NCBI RefSeq assembly: GCF_001434695.1
Contig: NZ_AZDI01000001.1
Location: 57,043 to 121,042, forward strand
From: Dellaglioa algida DSM 15638
GTDB taxonomy: Bacteria; Bacillota; Bacilli; Lactobacillales; Lactobacillaceae
Reading direction: 5' to 3'
Length of the DNA: 64,000 bases
Shown here: in pieces, positions 54,847 to 64,000 of the stretch
Numbering within the stretch: position 1 is the first letter of the stretch
How the letters are laid out: each line of letters opens with the position of its first letter
The notes under the pieces: model-generated
What the model was told of the DNA's origin: nothing
Database searches by the model: none
Seen by the model: the letters and a program-made list of their open reading frames with translations, nothing else
Translations under genes and position numbers: made by a program

Positions 54847-56526
54847 ATGTTACAAGAATTGACAATCAAAGATTTTGCCATTATTGATTCTTTGAATATC
54901 GATTTTATGGCTAATATGACTGTTTTAACGGGTGAAACGGGTGCCGGAAAGTCAATTATTATTGATGCATTAGGTCTTCTATCAGGCGGTAGAGGGTCAC
55001 AAGAATTTATTAGAAAAGACGCAAAAAAAATGGTCCTGCAAGGTCTATTTATTCCGGCGAAACAGTCAAATACATTGACAAAATTAGATCAACTAGGTAT
55101 TGGACATGATGACAATTCTGTTATTTTGCAACGCGAAATACATAGATCTGGAAAAAACATCTGTCGTATCAACGGGATGTTGGTCAATACGAGTACGCTT
55201 AAATCAATCGGTGAAACATTGGTTGATATTCATGGTCAAAATGAACATCAAGAATTAATGCAACAAGACAAACATTTAGGCATGCTAGATGAATATATCA
55301 AAAATGATATTCAAACATTGACATCAAAGTATCAAGATGCATTTGAACAATATCAAAACTTACACAAATTACAAGTTAAGCGACAAACGAACCAAAATGA
55401 ATGGGCACAACGCTTAGATATGTTACATTTCCAAAAAGATGAAATCGAGAGCGCTGATTTAATTGAAAATGAAGAAGAGCTACTTAGTGCCGAAAAGGAA
55501 CGATTAGAGAACTTTCAAACAATTAATCAATCGTTGGATGCCAGTTACCAAGCATTATCGGGTGAGGATGAGAACACAGTTGATCGTGTTGGTGTGGCAA
55601 TGTCTAATATGCAAAAGATTGATAATTTGGATAGCGAATACAAAGAGCTAGCGGAGCGTTTGTCATCAGCTTATTATATGTTACAAGATGCCTCCAGTGA
55701 CTTGTTACGACAATTGGATGCTTTAGAGTGGGACGAACAACGATTAAACGAGATCGAAAATAGACTCGAAATTATCGTTCAGTTAAAACATAAATATGGT
55801 GATTCCGTTGAAAAAATTTTGACATATTTAAAAACCATTTCAGAAGAATTATTTGAAATGGAGGCGACTGAAGGGACAGCCGATAATTTAGACAATCAGG
55901 TTAACTTGGCCAAAAAAGAAGCTCAAAAAATAGCTGATAAATTAACTAAAACGCGAAAAAAAGCGGCTCTTGTTTTACAAAAAGAGGTACACAAGCAATT
56001 AAGTGAGCTCTATATGGATAAGGCAATCTTTGAAGTTAAATTTGAGACGTTAAGTCAATTGAATAATTCCGGACAAGATAAAGTTGAATTTTATATTCAA
56101 ACAAACGTTGGGGAAACAATGGGGCCGCTCGCTAAGATTGCTTCGGGTGGCGAATTATCTCGAATGATGTTAGCGTTAAAGACTATTTTCTCTAAGACGC
56201 AAGGCGTTACGAGTATCATATTTGATGAAGTTGATACGGGCGTTAGCGGTCGTGTTGCGCAAGCAATTGCCGAAAAAATTAGTCAAATTGCTCAAAATTC
56301 ACAGGTGTTATGTATTACGCATCTGCCACAGGTAGCCGCGATTAGTGAACACCATTACTTTATATCCAAAGAAGTTATTGGTGAACGCACAGAAACATCT
56401 ATTAAGTTATTGTCTAAAGAAGAACGAATTCAAGAGATTGCTCGCATGTTGGCTGGTTCTGAAATTACTAAGTTAACGGTTAAACATGCCGAAGAGCTAT
56501 TGAATATGGCCCAAAAAAATAATTAG
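54847..56526 (+). CDS. recN: DNA repair protein RecN
   Basis: A 559-residue SMC-like protein for double-strand break repair. Walker A GETGAGKSII near residue 33, signature ASGGELSRMMLA, Walker B IIFDEVDTGVSG, with coiled coils between. AAAGGGG site. No LexA box is seen directly upstream. Confidence 0.96.
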   Translation: MLQELTIKDFAIIDSLNIDFMANMTVLTGETGAGKSIIIDALGLLSGGRGSQEFIRKDAKKMVLQGLFIPAKQSNTLTKLDQLGIGHDDNSVILQREIHRSGKNICRINGMLVNTSTLKSIGETLVDIHGQNEHQELMQQDKHLGMLDEYIKNDIQTLTSKYQDAFEQYQNLHKLQVKRQTNQNEWAQRLDMLHFQKDEIESADLIENEEELLSAEKERLENFQTINQSLDASYQALSGEDENTVDRVGVAMSNMQKIDNLDSEYKELAERLSSAYYMLQDASSDLLRQLDALEWDEQRLNEIENRLEIIVQLKHKYGDSVEKILTYLKTISEELFEMEATEGTADNLDNQVNLAKKEAQKIADKLTKTRKKAALVLQKEVHKQLSELYMDKAIFEVKFETLSQLNNSGQDKVEFYIQTNVGETMGPLAKIASGGELSRMMLALKTIFSKTQGVTSIIFDEVDTGVSGRVAQAIAEKISQIAQNSQVLCITHLPQVAAISEHHYFISKEVIGERTETSIKLLSKEERIQEIARMLAGSEITKLTVKHAEELLNMAQKNN

Positions 56527-56537
56527 ACCAAGGTAAC

Positions 56538-56566
56538 TTTATAACTGGGTAATAACTAGTTATAAA
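56538..56566. promoter_or_regulatory. Inverted repeat before opuC
   Basis: Perfect TTTATAACT/AGTTATAAA arms (56538-56546 with 56558-56566), 11-nt spacer, just upstream of the opuCA ribosome site. It lacks a T run on the top strand, so an operator or RNA hairpin controlling opuC is more likely than a recN terminator. Confidence 0.5.
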
Positions 56567-56582
56567 AAAGGAGAGTGTTAAT

Positions 56583-57782
56583 ATGCTTAAGTTTGACAAT
56601 ATATCAAAAATTTATAAGGGTAATAAGGCTGTAGATAATTTTAATTTAGAAGTTCAAGATGGCGAATTTATCTGTTTTATTGGAACTTCAGGTTCGGGTA
56701 AAACCACCACAATGAGAATGATTAATCGGATGTTGACGCAAACGTCCGGTACAATCACAATTGATGGTAAAGATATCGCAAAAATGGATCCAGTTAAATT
56801 ACGTCGTCAAATTGGTTACGTTATTCAAAATATTGGATTAATGCCACATATGACGATTCGTGAAAACATAACATTGGTGCCAAAATTGTTAAAATGGCCC
56901 GAAGAAAAAAGAAATGAACGTGCCAAAGAAATGATTGAATTAGTTGAGTTGCCAGAATCATATCTGGACCGTTATCCATCTGAACTTTCAGGTGGGCAAC
57001 AACAAAGAATTGGGGTTGTCCGTGCCCTAGCTGCTGATCAAGATATTATACTAATGGATGAACCTTTTGGTGCGCTTGATCCGATTACTAGAGAAGCTTT
57101 ACAAGATTTAGTTAAGGATTTACAAGAACGTTTAGGTAAAACATTTATTTTTGTGACACATGATATGGATGAAGCTTTAAAATTGGCAACACGTATCGTT
57201 GTTATGTCTGAGGGGAAAATTGTCCAAGCGGATACGCCAGATAACATTTTAAAAAACCCGGCCAATAAATTTGTTGAAAACTTGATTGGACAAGATAGAT
57301 TGATTCAAGCGCGTCCAAGTATCACAACAGTTGGACAGGTGATGTTGGCTAATCCGGTATCAATTACGCCAGGTAAATCATTAGTAACGGCTATTCGTTT
57401 GATGCATGATCGTCGAGTTGATACATTGTTGGTTACTGATGATGCCGGCATTTTGAAAGGTTATATTGATATTGAGAGTTTAGATTATAATTTCAATACG
57501 TCAAGTAGTGTTAGCGATATTATGAACAAAGATATTTTTTATGTAAAAGAAGATTCATTAGTTCGTGATACCGTTGAACGTATTTTAAAACGTGGTTTTA
57601 AGAACGTGCCAGTTATTAATAAAGAAGGTATTTTGGTCGGGATTGTGACCCGAGCAACGTTAGTTGATATTGTTTATGATGCACTTTGGGGTGACGAAAA
57701 TAGTGCGCCACATGAAGAGGTGTCAGGAACAACGACTGAAACTGCAAATGAGAATAACCCAAGTTCAACGAAGGAGGGTTAA
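56583..57782 (+). CDS. opuCA: Osmolyte ABC transporter ATPase OpuCA
   Basis: A 399-residue ATPase importing glycine betaine, carnitine or choline under osmotic stress. Walker [10 protein letters not shown]-loop [14 protein letters not shown], signature LSGGQQQR, Walker [12 protein letters not shown]. Two CBS domains follow (about 255-370), which in such proteins sense ionic strength or c-di-AMP. First gene of a four-gene operon. Confidence 0.96.
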   Translation: MLKFDNISKIYKGNKAVDNFNLEVQDGEFICFIGTSGSGKTTTMRMINRMLTQTSGTITIDGKDIAKMDPVKLRRQIGYVIQNIGLMPHMTIRENITLVPKLLKWPEEKRNERAKEMIELVELPESYLDRYPSELSGGQQQRIGVVRALAADQDIILMDEPFGALDPITREALQDLVKDLQERLGKTFIFVTHDMDEALKLATRIVVMSEGKIVQADTPDNILKNPANKFVENLIGQDRLIQARPSITTVGQVMLANPVSITPGKSLVTAIRLMHDRRVDTLLVTDDAGILKGYIDIESLDYNFNTSSSVSDIMNKDIFYVKEDSLVRDTVERILKRGFKNVPVINKEGILVGIVTRATLVDIVYDALWGDENSAPHEEVSGTTTETANENNPSSTKEG

Positions 57783-57784
57783 TA

Positions 57785-58414
57785 ATGACTTCATTTTTAC
57801 AAGAATATGGCGCGATGATTATCTCAAAATTATGGGAACATATTGAAATTTCTGGGATGGCACTGTTCCTCGGAGTTGTCATAGCCGTTCCGTTAGGCGT
57901 TCTGTTAACGAGATTGCCCAAAACGGCAAGTGTTGTAATTGCGATTGCGAGTATGTTGCAAACAATCCCTGCCTTGGCTCTATTGGCCATGATGATTCCA
58001 TTATTTGGAATTGGTAAATTTCCAGCCGTTATCGCATTATTTGTTTACTCATTATTACCAATTTTGAGAAATACGTATATTGGGATTAACGGTGTTGATC
58101 CGGTGTTGAAAGATGCCGCAAAAGGAATGGGAATGACTAATTTACAATCTATTATGCAAGTTGAATTGGTAATGGCTTCACAAGTTATTATGTCAGGAAT
58201 TCGGTTGGCAGCGACGTATGTCATTGCTTGGGCAACGTTGGCTTCATACATTGGTGCCGGCGGATTAGGTGATATGATTTTTAATGGATTGAACCTATAC
58301 CAACCAAAATTAATTCTCGGTGGAACGATTCCGGTTATTTTATTAGCTTTATTAGTTGATTTTATACTCGGACAAGTTGAAAAAAAACTAACACCAAAAA
58401 CAACCAGAAATTAA
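57785..58414 (+). CDS. opuCB: Osmolyte ABC transporter permease OpuCB
   Basis: A 209-residue permease with about five membrane helices and the EAA-type loop ([18 protein letters not shown]). Paralogue of opuCD downstream. Two nt after opuCA. Confidence 0.95.
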   Translation: MTSFLQEYGAMIISKLWEHIEISGMALFLGVVIAVPLGVLLTRLPKTASVVIAIASMLQTIPALALLAMMIPLFGIGKFPAVIALFVYSLLPILRNTYIGINGVDPVLKDAAKGMGMTNLQSIMQVELVMASQVIMSGIRLAATYVIAWATLASYIGAGGLGDMIFNGLNLYQPKLILGGTIPVILLALLVDFILGQVEKKLTPKTTRN

Positions 58415-58427
58415 GGAGGGCTTTAAC

Positions 58428-59360
58428 ATGAAATTAACGATAAAAAAAATACTTGTTAGCTTAAGCCTTCTGTTTGTTGGTGTAAGTTTATCGAGTTGTG
58501 GGTTTCCTGGTTTAACAGGTGGATCTCAGTCAACAATTAAAATTGTGGCACAATCAACAACAGAATCTCAAATTATTGGTTCAATGCTGCAACAATTGAT
58601 TGAACATGAATCAGATAATAAAGTAGAACTGATTAATAACTTAGGTTCTGGTACGTTAAGTTTCAATGCACTTAAAAATGGTGATGCAGATGTATCATCA
58701 GCTCGTTATACGGGAACTGATTTAAGCGCCGTGTTGAATAAACCGGTCGTAAAAGATACTGTTAAGGCTAATAAGATGGTTAAAGATGGCTTTGAAGATA
58801 GATTCCAAATGAAGTGGTTTGATACCTTAGGTTTTGCTGATACGTATGCCTTTATGGTTACTCAGGAAACGGCTAAAAAATATAATTTAAAAACAGTTTC
58901 TGATTTAAAGAAAATTGAATCAGAATTAACTGTTGGTGTTGATGCTAACTGGATTAGTCGGATTGGTGATGGGTACGATGGATTCCAAAAAGAATACAAT
59001 ATTAAATTTGGAAATATTTATCCTATGCAGATTGGGTTAGTCTATAGCGCACTTGCAAAAGGTAAAATGGATGTTGTGCTGGGCTACTCAACGGATGGAC
59101 GAATTAAAAGTTACGATTTGAAAATATTAAAAGATGATCGTCAATTTTTCCCACCATACACGGCAAGTCTAGTCGCAAATAATTCTATTTTGAAAAAACA
59201 TCCAGAATTAGGGCCACTGATTAATCGACTCACAAATAAAATTGATTTATCAACGATGCAATCATTGAATTATAGAGTTGATAATGATTTTTATGAGCCA
59301 TCGGTAGTCGCAAAACAATTCTTAGAGAAACATCATTACTTTGAAAAGGCGGGTGATTAA
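58428..59360 (+). CDS. opuCC: Osmolyte-binding lipoprotein OpuCC
   Basis: A 310-residue substrate-binding protein anchored by a lipobox (LSSC, Cys about residue 24). IKIVAQSTTESQIIGSMLQQ begins the OpuAC-type domain. GGAGGG site. Confidence 0.95.
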   Translation: MKLTIKKILVSLSLLFVGVSLSSCGFPGLTGGSQSTIKIVAQSTTESQIIGSMLQQLIEHESDNKVELINNLGSGTLSFNALKNGDADVSSARYTGTDLSAVLNKPVVKDTVKANKMVKDGFEDRFQMKWFDTLGFADTYAFMVTQETAKKYNLKTVSDLKKIESELTVGVDANWISRIGDGYDGFQKEYNIKFGNIYPMQIGLVYSALAKGKMDVVLGYSTDGRIKSYDLKILKDDRQFFPPYTASLVANNSILKKHPELGPLINRLTNKIDLSTMQSLNYRVDNDFYEPSVVAKQFLEKHHYFEKAGD

Positions 59361-59362
59361 TT

Positions 59363-60016
59363 ATGAATACTTTTGATCAGTTAATGTCTTATTTTGGTAA
59401 TAATGGGTTATACGTTTTACAAGAATTCACACGACATTTTTTAATATCAATATACGGTGTTTTAATTGCTGCAGCTATTGGTATCCCAATTGGAATATTT
59501 ATTTCTAAGCATCACAGATTAAGTGATGTTATCATTGGTGCCGCAAATGTCATCCAGACTGTTCCTTCCCTGGCAATGTTATCTATTATTATGTTGGGTT
59601 TAGGTTTGGGTGTTAATACGGTTATTGTGACGGTTGCCTTATACTCACTTTTACCTATCTTGAAAAATACGTATTCAGGGATGATTAATGTTGATCCTGG
59701 GGTACTTGATTCCGGTAAAGGGATGGGAATGACAAGATTCCAAATTTTATATATGATTGAGTTACCATTATCATTATCAGTTATTATGGCTGGCGTTAGA
59801 AATGCGTTAGTCGTTGCTATTGGTATTACGGCGATTGGTTCTTTCATCGGTGCAGGTGGTCTTGGAGATATTATTATTCGAGGAACAAATGCTACGGATG
59901 GTGCTGCTATTATTTTAGCAGGTGCATTACCAACTGCCCTAATGGCAGTAATTGCCGATGCAATTTTGGCACTTATCCAAAGAAAATTTGATCCAGCGAC
60001 AATTAAGCGTAAATAA
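59363..60016 (+). CDS. opuCD: Osmolyte ABC transporter permease OpuCD
   Basis: A 217-residue permease, with EAA-loop GKGMGMTRFQILYMIELPLS. Two nt after opuCC. Ends the operon. Confidence 0.95.
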   Translation: MNTFDQLMSYFGNNGLYVLQEFTRHFLISIYGVLIAAAIGIPIGIFISKHHRLSDVIIGAANVIQTVPSLAMLSIIMLGLGLGVNTVIVTVALYSLLPILKNTYSGMINVDPGVLDSGKGMGMTRFQILYMIELPLSLSVIMAGVRNALVVAIGITAIGSFIGAGGLGDIIIRGTNATDGAAIILAGALPTALMAVIADAILALIQRKFDPATIKRK

Positions 60017-60058
60017 AAAAATGGCCATCTTCTAGTTAAATAGAAAATGGTCATTTTT
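60017..60058. terminator. Bidirectional terminator of opuC and the SOS-controlled gene
   Basis: 18-bp stem with one mismatch and one G-U pair (60017-60034 with 60041-60058) between convergent genes, A/T flanks. It touches the stop of the reverse-strand gene. Confidence 0.88.
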
Positions 60059-60389
60059 ATATGGAGTCAAGTAAAGCAATGTAGCGAAGTTGATCATCGT
60101 TAAGCAAATAAGTAACGTTAGTATATTGCGTTTTAAATATTAATTGAGTTGAGACGGGATGTCTGTATAAAGTACCACGAAGTTCTTGGAATTCTTTTTG
60201 GAATCCAGAAGGGTTTAACTGTAAAATGATTGTTTTCTTCATGTCTAAAACTTTCTCAGTAAAGAGTTCCAACTGAAATTTAGGCATTTGTGGTTTTAAA
60301 ACGAAATCATCTAAATCAAAAATTTTGTGATATGAGTATTGGAGCGTTGATCCAATTGTTTGAATGGTTGTCTGTTGTTTATTTTGCAT
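60057..60389 (-). CDS. Unrecognised 110-residue protein with LexA-type promoter
   Basis: Starts MQNKQQTTIQTIGSTLQYSY and ends LLNDDQLRYIALLDSI; soluble, no membrane segment, no motif I recognise. GGGGAGG lies 9 nt before the ATG. Its promoter (TTGCTT, 17 nt, TATAAT) contains one perfect LexA box and is followed by a second, near-consensus box at the transcription start. It is therefore probably a DNA-damage-induced gene. The longer frame to 60461 would begin upstream of the promoter and is rejected. Confidence 0.82.
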   Translation of the reverse strand: MQNKQQTTIQTIGSTLQYSYHKIFDLDDFVLKPQMPKFQLELFTEKVLDMKKTIILQLNPSGFQKEFQELRGTLYRHPVSTQLIFKTQYTNVTYLLNDDQLRYIALLDSI

Positions 60390-60404
60390 AATAAAAGTCC
60401 TCCC

Positions 60405-60418
60405 CGAACATTTGTTTG
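60405..60418. promoter_or_regulatory. Second LexA (SOS) box
   Basis: CGAACATTTGTTTG: one base from the symmetric Firmicutes LexA box CGAAC-N4-GTTCG. It lies just downstream of the -10 box of the reverse-strand gene, over the likely start of transcription. Confidence 0.7.
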
Positions 60419-60425
60419 TATTTTC

Positions 60426-60454
60426 ATTATACGAACAAACGTTCGATAAAGCAA
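60426..60454 (-). promoter_or_regulatory. Promoter of the SOS-controlled gene
   Basis: On the reverse strand TTGCTT (60449-60454), 17-nt spacer, perfect TATAAT (60426-60431). Confidence 0.85.
60432..60445. promoter_or_regulatory. LexA (SOS) box in promoter spacer
   Basis: CGAACAAACGTTCG: perfect CGAAC-N4-GTTCG, filling the spacer and abutting the -10 box of the reverse-strand promoter, an ideal repression position. Confidence 0.88.
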
Positions 60455-60503
60455 GCATCAATTTAAGTTAATTTGTAAAAGCCCATTGTAGCGGATAAAG
60501 GAC

Positions 60504-60532
60504 TTGAATAATCGATGTAAAAAGTGCATACT
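60504..60532 (+). promoter_or_regulatory. Probable promoter of gmk-rpoZ
   Basis: TTGAAT (60504-60509), 17-nt spacer, CATACT (60527-60532). Confidence 0.55.
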
Positions 60533-60570
60533 ATTTATTAATACTTATCTTAGAGGAGTTTACAAAATTA

Positions 60571-61191
60571 ATGGCTAATCGTGGAATGTTGATCGTACTA
60601 TCTGGTCCATCAGGGGTCGGTAAAGGAACCGTAAGAAAAGCGATTTTTGATCAAGATGACAATAAATTTCTTTATTCGATTTCAATGACCACTCGTAAAA
60701 TGCGAGAGGGCGAAGTTGATGGTGTTGACTATCATTTTGTGTCAAAAGAAGAATTTGAGAACGAAATTTCAACGGGCGGTATGTTAGAATATGCCAAGTA
60801 TGTTGACAATTACTATGGAACACCGTTAAAATATGTAAATAAGATGCTTGACGCTGGTCAAGATGTCTTTCTTGAAATTGAAGTACAAGGTGCTATGCAA
60901 GTTCGAGAAAAAATTTCTGACGGGTTATTTATTTTCTTAACACCACCTGATTTAATGGAATTAAGACAGAGAATTACGGGACGTGGGACAGACGATTCTG
61001 CAACAATTGATAAACGAATGACAAAAGCCATTGGCGAGATTGATATGATGCAGAATTATGACTACGCGGTTGTTAATGATGAAATAAATGATGCTGTTGA
61101 GAAAATTCAAACAATTATAAAAGCTGAACGTTGGCGTGTAAAACGATTCTTACCTGACTATAGAAAACAATTAGGAGATGTATTTAAATGA
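60571..61191 (+). CDS. gmk: Guanylate kinase
   Basis: A 206-residue kinase converting GMP to GDP. P-loop [29 protein letters not shown] for GMP binding, [11 protein letters not shown]. Its last 4 nt overlap rpoZ (ATGA). Confidence 0.97.
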   Translation: MANRGMLIVLSGPSGVGKGTVRKAIFDQDDNKFLYSISMTTRKMREGEVDGVDYHFVSKEEFENEISTGGMLEYAKYVDNYYGTPLKYVNKMLDAGQDVFLEIEVQGAMQVREKISDGLFIFLTPPDLMELRQRITGRGTDDSATIDKRMTKAIGEIDMMQNYDYAVVNDEINDAVEKIQTIIKAERWRVKRFLPDYRKQLGDVFK

Positions 61192-61403
61192 TTTTATATC
61201 CTTCAGTCGATGACTTATTAAAGCAAGTAGATTCAAGATACTCATTAATTATGTTAGCAAGTAAACGTGCCCATGAATTAGATGCGGGCGCTTTACCAAT
61301 GCTCTCAAGTTATAAATCAATTAAAAACGTTGGACGTGCTTTGGAAGAAGTCGTTACAGGTGATTTAATTATTGATCCAGTTGAAAAAGAAGACATTCGT
61401 TAA
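61188..61403 (+). CDS. rpoZ: RNA polymerase omega subunit
   Basis: A 71-residue omega subunit ([28 protein letters not shown]). ATGA overlap with gmk, the standard pairing. Confidence 0.96.
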   Translation: MILYPSVDDLLKQVDSRYSLIMLASKRAHELDAGALPMLSSYKSIKNVGRALEEVVTGDLIIDPVEKEDIR

Positions 61404-61419
61404 TTCAATTAAATGAAAG

Positions 61420-61458
61420 GGAGTTAAGACAAGCTAATTGTCCTAGCTCCTATTTTAT
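61420..61458 (+). terminator. Terminator of gmk-rpoZ
   Basis: 13-bp stem with one mismatch (61420-61432 with 61438-61450) followed by TATTTTATTT. Confidence 0.8.
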
Positions 61459-61516
61459 TTCGTAGAAAATTGATACAATAGAAATTAATATAAATTCGAT
61501 ATGGGGGTAACATGAA

Positions 61517-62719
61517 ATGACATTAGAAAATAAAAAAATCGGTCTTATTGTAACGGGCGGTATTGCGGCATATAAAAGTTTAGGATTAGTTCGATCAATG
61601 GTTAAACAAGGCGCAGAAGTCAGAGTTGTCATGACGAATGCGGCTACTAAGTTTGTGACACCATTAAGTTTTGAAACATTAAGTAAAAATAATGTGTTGA
61701 CTGACCTCTTTTCAGAAAAAGAATCTGAACATGTTGCCCATATTGAATTTGCGGATTGGGCAGACTTATTGGTTGTCGCACCGGCAACGGCAAATATGAT
61801 TGCTAAGATGGCCAATGGAATTGCGGATGATTTCGCGTCAACGACGCTATTAGCAACTGAGGCGCCTAAAGTTGTTGTGCCTGCAATGAATGAACACATG
61901 CTAATGAATCCAGCCATGCAACGCAATCTTAGATTATTAGAACAAGATAGTGTTCAGGTTATTGAACCAGAGACCGGATTCTTAGCGGAAGGTTATTCAG
62001 GTAAGGGCCGATTCCCAGAATTGGAGACAATCATGGCGGTTGTTAATGCTAATTTTAGCGACAAAGATAAACCATTAAAAGGTAAAAATATTTTAGTTAC
62101 CGCCGGTGGTACTCAGGAAAGAATTGACCCAGTTCGGTTTATTGGTAACGACTCTTCAGGTAAGATGGGGTTCGCGATTGCTATTGAAGCTCAAAAATTG
62201 GGCGCTAACGTTACCTTAGTTAGTGGGGTAAGTAAATTACCAGATCCAGTTGGTATCACAACTATTCGGGTTAAAACTGCCATAGAATTATCTGAAGCAA
62301 TTACTCGCCGCTTCGCTGAACAAAATATTTTAATTATGGCAGCTGCAGTCTCAGATTATCGGGTTCAGAACGTAGCGGACCAGAAAATTAAAAAAGACGA
62401 AGATACGTTGACACTAACCTTGGAAAAAAATCCAGATATTTTAAAACAGTTAGGTAAAATTAAGCAAAATCAATATTTAGTTGGATTTGCAGCTGAAACT
62501 CAAAACGGATTAATAAATGCGCAAGAAAAATTAGAAAAGAAAAATTTAAATTTATTAGTATTAAATGATGTCTCGAATGCCGCAATCGGGTTTAATAGTA
62601 ATGAAAACGAAGTGACGTTACTTAGACCGCAGATGGAAAATATTTTTATCAAGCAAACAAGTAAAAAACAAATTGCCGGGGAGCTACTCAATGTTGTTAT
62701 TAGTGATTTAAAAAAATAA
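61517..62719 (+). CDS. coaBC: Phosphopantothenoylcysteine decarboxylase/synthetase
   Basis: A 400-residue bifunctional coenzyme A enzyme. N-terminal flavin decarboxylase (GGIAAYKSLGLVR, PAMNEHML) and C-terminal CTP-dependent ligase (VTAGGTQERIDPVRFIGNDS, SSGKMG, AAAVSDYR). GGGGG site 9 nt before the ATG. Confidence 0.97.
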   Translation: MTLENKKIGLIVTGGIAAYKSLGLVRSMVKQGAEVRVVMTNAATKFVTPLSFETLSKNNVLTDLFSEKESEHVAHIEFADWADLLVVAPATANMIAKMANGIADDFASTTLLATEAPKVVVPAMNEHMLMNPAMQRNLRLLEQDSVQVIEPETGFLAEGYSGKGRFPELETIMAVVNANFSDKDKPLKGKNILVTAGGTQERIDPVRFIGNDSSGKMGFAIAIEAQKLGANVTLVSGVSKLPDPVGITTIRVKTAIELSEAITRRFAEQNILIMAAAVSDYRVQNVADQKIKKDEDTLTLTLEKNPDILKQLGKIKQNQYLVGFAAETQNGLINAQEKLEKKNLNLLVLNDVSNAAIGFNSNENEVTLLRPQMENIFIKQTSKKQIAGELLNVVISDLKK

Positions 62720-62749
62720 GCAGTTAATTAAAAGAAAGGAGGTTTTGGT

Positions 62750-64000
62750 ATGACACAGTTTGCAAAAATTATTGTTGATGTTCCTACGATGCAAACGGAC
62801 CAGCCATATACCTATTCAATTCCTGAATTATTAACGCATCAGATTGAAATTGGTATGCGCGTTGTTGTTCCGTTTGGTAATGGAAAACGACTTGTTCAAG
62901 GATTTGTAATTGAAATTATTGATAACAATCAGTTTGATGGTGACGTGAAGGCCATTCAATCAGTTGTAGATCTCAAACCTGTTGTGAATACCGAACTATT
63001 AGATTTATCCGCATGGATAGCTAATGAAACCTTCTCATTTCGAATTACTGCCTTACAAATGGTATTGCCAAGTGTTATGCGTGCCACGTATAAAAAAAGA
63101 ATTCAGTTAATTGACGAAATAGATGAGAGTCTACAAGATAAATTATTTCAAGGTAACGATTCGATTGAATTTGATTCAGAACACATGGATGCGGAATTAA
63201 TGAAAGAGTTGTTGCAACTTACGAAAGCTGGAAAAGCTGAACTAATTTATGAAGTTGGTAACAAAGCAAAATTTAAGATGCAACTTTCTATTCAACCTGA
63301 ACTTGGATTTGAAGCTTATGAAGATATTAAAAATGGTTTACGTAAAAATGCTAAACAACAGCATTTATTAGTAAATTATCTCCAGTCATTGACGGAAAAC
63401 GAAAATAATTTGATACCGCAAAAACAGGTTGTTAAAGAAATAGGTATCACAACAGCAACAATCACGTCTGGGGAAAAAAATGGCTGGCTCAAAAAAATTG
63501 AGACAGAAGTTTACCGAGATCCTTATAAAGATACAGTTATTGAATCAACTGGTATGCAGAAACTGACACCTGATCAAGATATTGCAGTAACAGCTGTTGA
63601 TGAGGCAATTAAAAATGAAATAAATAAAACTTTCTTACTTCAAGGGGTCACCGGTAGTGGTAAAACGGAAGTTTATTTACAGACTATTGCGAAGGCATTG
63701 GAACTTGGTAAAACGGCGTTAATGCTTGTTCCGGAAATTGCTCTGACACCGCAAATGGTGAAACGGGTTAAGTCTCGTTTTGGTGATTTAGTTGCTGTTT
63801 TGCATAGTGGACTGTCTGATGGTGAACGATATGATGAGTGGCGCCGAATTGAACGTAAAGAGGCCCAAGTTGTTGTTGGTGCGCGCTCAGCTGTTTTTGC
63901 ACCTCTAGATAATATTGGCATTATTATTGTGGATGAAGAACATGAATCAAGTTACAAACAAGAAGAGACACCAAGATATCATGCAAGGGATATTGTTCTT
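62750..64000 (+). CDS. priA: Primosomal protein N' (PriA), 5' part
   Basis: The first 417 codons of the replication-restart helicase, open to the end of the window. N-terminal DNA-binding domain (VPTMQTDQPYTYSIP, GMRVVVPFGNGKR), a winged helix, then helicase motif I GVTGSGKTEVY, LVPEIALTPQM and motif II VDEEHESSYKQE. AGGAGG 9 nt before the ATG at 62750. The zinc-binding region would lie beyond the window. Follows coaBC as in Bacillus. Confidence 0.96.
   Translation, partial: MTQFAKIIVDVPTMQTDQPYTYSIPELLTHQIEIGMRVVVPFGNGKRLVQGFVIEIIDNNQFDGDVKAIQSVVDLKPVVNTELLDLSAWIANETFSFRITALQMVLPSVMRATYKKRIQLIDEIDESLQDKLFQGNDSIEFDSEHMDAELMKELLQLTKAGKAELIYEVGNKAKFKMQLSIQPELGFEAYEDIKNGLRKNAKQQHLLVNYLQSLTENENNLIPQKQVVKEIGITTATITSGEKNGWLKKIETEVYRDPYKDTVIESTGMQKLTPDQDIAVTAVDEAIKNEINKTFLLQGVTGSGKTEVYLQTIAKALELGKTALMLVPEIALTPQMVKRVKSRFGDLVAVLHSGLSDGERYDEWRRIERKEAQVVVGARSAVFAPLDNIGIIIVDEEHESSYKQEETPRYHARDIVL

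Noticed and set aside
59512-60054. A 180-codon reverse-strand open frame
   Set aside because: It lies antisense to opuCD, a clear permease gene. Its hydrophobic composition mirrors the codons of the real gene, and it lacks a ribosome site.
1-64000. CRISPR array, insertion sequence, prophage or biosynthetic cluster
   Set aside because: No regularly spaced repeats, transposase or integrase genes were seen. The gene content is core metabolism in conserved order.

Overview
The window is AT-rich chromosomal core sequence from a low-GC Gram-positive bacterium. It is most likely a member of the Lactobacillales, probably Lactobacillaceae. The evidence is the conserved Firmicutes gene orders (nrdR-dnaB-dnaI-thrS-infC-rpmI-rplT; yqeG-yqeH-yhbY-nadD-yqeK-rsfS; pbp-rpmG-rhomboid-yqgQ-glcK; rplU-prp-rpmA; nusB-folD-xseA-xseB-ispA-tlyA-argR-recN), strong AGGAGG ribosome sites, T-box leaders, GlnR and LexA sites of the Firmicutes type, a DUF3042 protein and a NadD with an N-terminal extension. 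I saw no insertion sequence, prophage, CRISPR array or integrase. The species cannot be named from sequence reading alone.

Layout. 1-6.6 kb: replication start-up (nrdR, dnaB, dnaI), then T-box-controlled thrS and the infC-rpmI-rplT operon behind an L20-type attenuator; infC starts at ATA. 6.6-13.9 kb: tenA and a long co-directional run for ribosome assembly, NAD synthesis and tRNA modification, ending with yceD-rpmF. 13.9-22 kb: a reverse-strand orphan, gnd, a two-component system, yidC and acyP on the reverse strand, an rRNA methyltransferase, an HD hydrolase and an HxlR regulator. 22-33 kb: T-box-controlled pheST, mltG, greA, ktrA, a large reverse-strand YfhO membrane protein and a class B penicillin-binding protein. 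33-41 kb: rpmG, rhomboid protease, yqgQ, glucokinase, rhodanese, glpQ, miaA, a YnbB-like PLP enzyme and glnRA. 41-46 kb is the least ordinary part: a pair of unrecognised proteins, a dUTPase, and a string of tiny genes (DUF378, CsbD and two reverse-strand membrane peptides of 28 and 48 residues) in otherwise sparse DNA, then tRNA-Arg(TCT) and a TetR regulator. 46-56.5 kb: rplU-prp-rpmA, pepP, efp, yqhY, nusB and the folD to recN run. 56.5-64 kb: the opuC osmolyte transporter, a LexA-box-controlled small reverse-strand gene, gmk-rpoZ, coaBC and the 5' part of priA, which runs off the end.

No complete new multi-gene system is evident. The strongest unexpected signals are: (1) a threonyl-tRNA synthetase whose editing site has lost three of its four key residues (His79 to Gln, Cys183 to Ser, His187 to Gln); (2) a 110-residue unknown protein whose promoter carries two LexA (SOS) boxes; (3) a cysteine-free DnaI lacking the zinc ligands of the B. 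subtilis protein; (4) a membrane-anchored rhodanese with Asp in place of the catalytic Cys; (5) a 26-bp near-perfect palindrome before an orphan HxlR regulator; (6) the two unannotated membrane peptides in the 44-45 kb gap.
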